The position numbers and the translations under genes are program-made. A stretch of DNA of 8,589 nt, from the NCBI GenBank assembly GCA_028708195.1, contig JAQVZK010000090.1, forward strand, positions 1 to 8,589, in the 5' to 3' direction. The stretch comes from Desulfovibrio sp. GTDB lineage: Bacteria; Desulfobacterota; Desulfovibrionia; Desulfovibrionales; Desulfovibrionaceae. This document shows, in pieces, positions 5,798 through 8,589 of this stretch (positions within the stretch are counted from its first letter, which is position 1; every line of letters begins with the position of its first letter). Under the pieces are notes generated by a model, which was given only the letters and a program-made list of their open reading frames with translations, was not told where the DNA came from and did no database searches.

Positions 5798-6478
5798 TTA
5801 CCAGGGGAATGCGCCACCGCGGGTTGCTCCACCTCTTTTGATGGCAAAATCCATTCCGATCTGGGCGCGTGACATGAAGAAGAGAACTATGTGTGAAAGC
5901 TTGGTAAATGGAGCCAGAATAAGAAAAAGTTCGCCGCTCAGCACGTGCAACACCATCCAGCTTTGATAGGCTGGCGTGTCCAGACGGGCTATCAAGCCAG
6001 TGGCAAAGGGCAGAAGTGTCAAGATAAGTATGAGCCAGTCTGCACGGCTGTTCAGCTGGCGAAGGGCGGGTGATATCATGCGGCGCACGCCCAGCAGCAC
6101 AATGGCAACAAGGCTCGCTACAGAAAGAATATCGGCCAGAGTTCCCGGCAGTGAGGGCAGGGTTATGCCCGCATAGCGCTCAAGCATAACCGTATGCCCG
6201 AGCAAAAAGAGTGGCACAAGCACAGCGCCAAAATGCAAAAGAAAAAATAGAACTGCAGCTACAGGCTGGGCCCGCCAGCCATCGGTTCCGCCCGGGATCA
6301 GCCATTTGAAGACTGATGCCAGTGCGCCAGGAACAGAGCGCTCAACATGGTGGCGGTAGGCCACACGCTCAAGCCGCCAGTCAAGGCCCCGTACATACAG
6401 AAATATGCGGGCCAGCATGCCCACCACAAATATGACAAGAGAAATGACAAACAAAGGTCCGGTGATAAAATCAAGCAT
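5798..6478 (-). CDS. hmcE: HmcE-like membrane cytochrome b subunit
   Basis: 226 residues, the length I remember for D. vulgaris HmcE. Five probable membrane helices lie at about residues 5-29, 72-97, 112-131, 147-165 and 174-200. Two histidines in the second helix (H82, H95) and two in the fifth (H178, H196) are spaced like the bis-His haem b ligands of NarI-type subunits. Short motifs such as RGLDWRLERV, GWRAQP and FTKLSHIVLFF are typical of the family. It should link the periplasmic cytochrome and/or menaquinone to the HmcF-like subunit. The ATG at 6476-6478 has a strong AGGAGG site 8 nt upstream. It lies 46 bp after the cytochrome c gene and 43 bp before the HmcF-like gene, which indicates one operon. 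TmcC is the alternative homologue. Confidence 0.9.
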   Translation of the reverse strand: MLDFITGPLFVISLVIFVVGMLARIFLYVRGLDWRLERVAYRHHVERSVPGALASVFKWLIPGGTDGWRAQPVAAVLFFLLHFGAVLVPLFLLGHTVMLERYAGITLPSLPGTLADILSVASLVAIVLLGVRRMISPALRQLNSRADWLILILTLLPFATGLIARLDTPAYQSWMVLHVLSGELFLILAPFTKLSHIVLFFMSRAQIGMDFAIKRGGATRGGAFPW

Positions 6479-6524
6479 CTGATTTGCCTCCTACGTTCAT
6501 TCAGTCTGATACAAGAGCAACCGG

Positions 6525-6929
6525 TTATTTTTTGGCGGCATGCTCAGATGCAATGCGTTCGCTATGGCAAACCCGACAGTCCACAAGTCTGGGGCCTTTG
6601 GCGAGTTTGACGTGGCACTCGGTACAGGTCGCGTGCAGGTAGTCCATCTGCTTTTTGGGGGCAATGTTACGAACGTTCATGAAAGATTCGGCAAGGCCTT
6701 CATCTGTCATGTGATGGCAGGTTGTGCAGTCCTGTCCTTTGGCTTCGAGATAGGCAATGTGTTGATCGTGAGTGAAGAAGACTGTGGGCATCTTTTTGGC
6801 ACTGAAAGGCGGGTAGGTGAAAGGGATGCGCCCTTCACCCAGGGCCTCGCCCGAAGACAGCACCAGGCCTAGGGTCAAAAACAGCAAGCAGGGGAGAATG
6901 ATTCTGAATCTGACGGTTTTTTCCTGCAT
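6525..6929 (-). CDS. Periplasmic triheme c-type cytochrome (c7/c3 family)
   Basis: 134 residues with a signal peptide (basic start, hydrophobic stretch about residues 9-25, likely cleavage near residue 31). Three CxxCH haem sites are present: C68-C71-H72 (CTTCH), C102-C105-H106 (CTECH) and C118-C121-H122 (CRVCH). H54 and H57 in FTHDQH and H99 before the second site fit distal ligands of haems I, III and IV of the cytochrome c3 fold. The haem II site is missing, as in c7 cytochromes. Apart from the signal peptide there are no other cysteines. It is the first gene of the operon and is the likely periplasmic electron carrier of the complex, taking the place of HmcA or tetraheme TmcA. The ATG at 6927-6929 is preceded by AAGGA at 6 nt. 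The terminator at 7001-7031 separates it from the upstream gene, so a promoter should lie in the intervening 70 bp, but none is obvious. Confidence 0.92.
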   Translation of the reverse strand: MQEKTVRFRIILPCLLFLTLGLVLSSGEALGEGRIPFTYPPFSAKKMPTVFFTHDQHIAYLEAKGQDCTTCHHMTDEGLAESFMNVRNIAPKKQMDYLHATCTECHVKLAKGPRLVDCRVCHSERIASEHAAKK

Positions 6930-7000
6930 GGTGAGTCCTTACTCCTGACATAATCCTGATGATGTTGCCCCGTACTAACCAGGCCGGGCGCAAATTATAA

Positions 7001-7031
7001 GGAAATCCCGAGCCCATGCATCGGGATTTCC
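7001..7031 (-). terminator. Intrinsic terminator of the 94-residue gene
   Basis: Perfect 11-bp stem GGAAATCCCGA / TCGGGATTTCC with a 9-nt loop, followed on the minus strand by the U-rich TTATAATTT. It begins 17 nt after the stop codon of the minus-strand gene at 7049 and separates it from the cytochrome c operon. Confidence 0.75.
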
Positions 7032-7048
7032 CCTGGTTTTGTGCTTAG

Positions 7049-7333
7049 TTATGACTTTGCCTTATGGAGCGCTTCTGCCGCGTTGCGCATAAAGACTGCG
7101 CACTTGTAAGGCTCATTCTTCAGGCACCTCATGGCGTAAGCCGCCGCAAGGTAGAGAAAAAGGCGCGATTCATAGTCCAGCCGGTTAGTTTGCAGCCAGT
7201 GATCGTGGGGGGCATCGCCCTGCGCCAGATCCTTGGCCCGGTTAAGGTCTTCCGCATACGCGTCACCAGCAAGCTTTGAATACAGTTCGCAAATTTCTTC
7301 CGCCAGGTACTCACGTTCTGATAAGGCAGACAT
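7049..7333 (-). CDS. Uncharacterised small helical protein, 94 residues
   Basis: I do not recognise this protein. It is soluble, without signal peptide or membrane segment, rich in Ala, Leu, Glu and Lys, and probably all-helical. It has cysteines at 15, 70 and 78 that do not form a known cluster motif, and a conserved-looking central stretch (DHWLQTNRLDYESRLF). It looks like a real gene: the ATG at 7331-7333 has an AGGGGG site 5 nt upstream, codon use matches its neighbours, a fair promoter precedes it and a terminator follows it. It stands alone between rpoC and the cytochrome c operon, 120 bp upstream of the latter on the same strand. Read-through past the terminator could link it to the redox operon, but nothing in the sequence ties its function to electron transfer. 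Confidence 0.78.
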   Translation of the reverse strand: MSALSEREYLAEEICELYSKLAGDAYAEDLNRAKDLAQGDAPHDHWLQTNRLDYESRLFLYLAAAYAMRCLKNEPYKCAVFMRNAAEALHKAKS

Positions 7334-7367
7334 GGCAACCCCCTTGCGTCACTCGCGGTTACGCCCC

Positions 7368-7396
7368 ATTGTATATGAGGCACTAATAAAGAGCAA
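7368..7396 (-). promoter_or_regulatory. Candidate sigma-70 promoter of the 94-residue gene
   Basis: Read on the minus strand, TACAAT (positions 7373-7368) matches the -10 consensus at five of six positions and TTGCTC (7396-7391) is a weak -35, with 17-bp spacing. The start codon lies about 35 bp from the -10, giving a short leader. This is a by-eye prediction. Confidence 0.4.
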
Positions 7397-7623
7397 TTAA
7401 ACATTCACATTCTTGATCTACTTAATCAATACAAAATAAATATTATATTAAAAATACTGAGTCAATAATGTTTGCGTATTTTTGCGTCAAAAAATTATAA
7501 CTATATTAGTTTGTTAGCTATAAAAGTGGACTTATTGAATATAGTATTTTGGTCACAAGCGTGCAGTTTTAGTAATGTAAAAATTGCTTACTTGCAGTGC
7601 AAATTCATACTTTTTGGCTAAAT

Positions 7624-7708
7624 TATAGTTTGATTGCACAATTAGTTACTTAGCGATTGCATATAGTTTGCAGTTGTGTGTAATTATTTATAAAAACCAC
7701 TATAGTTG
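7624..7708 (+). repeat. Three short TATAGTT(TG) repeats at even spacing
   Basis: TATAGTTTG occurs at 7624-7632 and 7662-7670, and the related TATAGTTG at 7701-7708, so the starts are 38 and 39 bp apart. A looser copy, TATAGTA, begins at 7540. The regular spacing on one strand suggests protein-binding sites, but the words are short and AT-rich, so chance cannot be excluded. Confidence 0.3.
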
Positions 7709-8142
7709 AAATATGGGCATGTCTGATGGGGCGCAGTACTGCAGCCTTGGAGTTGTCTTTCAGAAAGCAAGGCACAGAGTTTTTGCAGCTAACTGTTATT
7801 TACGTATTTTTTGTAATGAAAAGAAAAACATGTAATACGCTAATATTACAGTATTTATTTAATTGGGAATATTTTCACGTTCTAGGCGGCTTTTGGCAGG
7901 CATTTTGCCCAAATTGGGGGGATTTTTAGTGTGGGCATGCGCGAAGTACACCTTTTCAGGTCGCCTGGAGGCAGCAGAAATAAGGTGGGGGAGGCTGAGT
8001 AACTACTTAAAAATCAGTGCAATACGAATGTAATCGTCTTGTTAAGACAAAAGCGTGTGTGAAGGCAAATATGCTTGTTGCCGAAGCCGTCAATTTTTTA
8101 TTTTGAAACGCAAGCAGTTTTTTGTACGTTTGCGGCAGGCAC

Positions 8143-8177
8143 AAAAAAAGCGCAGGGCGGAAACCCTGCGCTTTTTT
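8143..8177 (-). terminator. Intrinsic terminator after rpoC (symmetric, likely bidirectional)
   Basis: GC-rich 8-bp core GCGCAGGG / CCCTGCGC around a 6-nt loop (CGGAAA), flanked by an A-tract on the left and a T-tract on the right. On the minus strand the stem is followed by seven U residues, a textbook terminator, about 90 nt after the rpoC stop codon. The plus strand also ends in a T-run, so it could stop transcription from either side. Confidence 0.9.
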
Positions 8178-8263
8178 ATATCAGCTAGTCTTGAGCAGAT
8201 GGCCTTTGAGGTAGTGGTCTTGTTGAAAAAACTGCCCCCAAAGCCCTTCAAAGCTCATCTGTT

Positions 8264-8589
<326 letters not shown>

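Larger units (their letters stand above)
7334..8263. other. Long AT-rich spacer between rpoC and the small gene
   Basis: No gene can be supported in these 930 bp. The only contents I can name are the candidate promoter of the 94-residue gene near 7370-7396, short repeats of TATAGTTTG type at 7624-7708, a TTGCA-G-TGCAA palindrome at 7592-7602, a small GTCTT-gtt-AAGAC hairpin at 8036-8048, and the rpoC terminator at 8143-8177. The part from about 7385 to 7720 is strikingly AT-rich. The plus-strand reading frames here lack ribosome sites or run through the terminator. Confidence 0.6.

Noticed and set aside
7413..7429. FNR-like TTGAT ... ATCAA dyad upstream of the 94-residue gene
   Set aside because: The spacer is 7 bp, not the 4 bp of FNR/CRP-type sites. 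It may be a dyad for another protein, but the FNR reading is not supported.
7726..7929. 67-codon plus-strand ORF in the rpoC spacer
   Set aside because: No ribosome site before the ATG, atypical composition and no recognisable domain.

Overview
The window looks like a chromosomal segment of a sulfate-reducing deltaproteobacterium, most likely Desulfovibrio or a close relative. The reasons are HmcE/HmcF-type and HdrD/NarI-type redox subunits, a c3/c7-like multihaem cytochrome, and Rrf1/Rrf2-type regulators of the kind first described beside the hmc operon of Desulfovibrio vulgaris. Coding DNA is moderately GC-rich and three long intergenic stretches are much more AT-rich. Everything was read by eye from the sequence, so family assignments rest on motifs and remembered homologues and no search was run.

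Layout. (1) 1-1782, minus strand: a two-gene membrane redox module, a NarI-like b-type cytochrome followed 11 bp later by an HdrD-like iron-sulfur protein that runs off the left edge. (2) 1783-2591: AT-rich upstream region with inverted repeats and no convincing gene. (3) 2592-3008, minus: an Rrf2-family regulator that keeps three cysteines in the Fe-S ligand region. (4) 3009-3349: divergent regulatory region with two dyads and a possible gene remnant. (5) 3350-4175, plus: a second Rrf2-family regulator lacking the cysteine cluster, overlapping a single-domain response regulator (Rrf1-like). (6) 4176-4365: convergent spacer with a very strong hairpin. (7) 4366-6929, minus: a three-gene operon of a triheme c-type cytochrome, an HmcE-like cytochrome b and an HmcF-like iron-sulfur protein. 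(8) 7049-7333, minus: an unrecognised 94-residue protein with its own terminator. (9) 7334-8263: a long AT-rich spacer with short repeats and the rpoC terminator. (10) 8264-8589, minus: the C-terminal end of RNA polymerase beta'.

How the genes may work together. Both redox modules have the architecture of transmembrane electron conduits: a b-type membrane subunit that can exchange electrons with menaquinone or a periplasmic cytochrome, and a cytoplasmic HdrD-like subunit with two 4Fe-4S clusters and CCG-type chemistry. The 4366-6929 module adds its own periplasmic triheme cytochrome. It lacks the sixteen-haem HmcA and the HmcB/C/D subunits of the full Hmc complex, so it looks like a minimal Hmc- or Tmc-like complex. 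The Rrf2-like and Rrf1-like genes face the end of this operon and are plausible regulators of it, by analogy with rrf1/rrf2 downstream of hmc in D. vulgaris. Here their order is swapped and they lie on the opposite strand.
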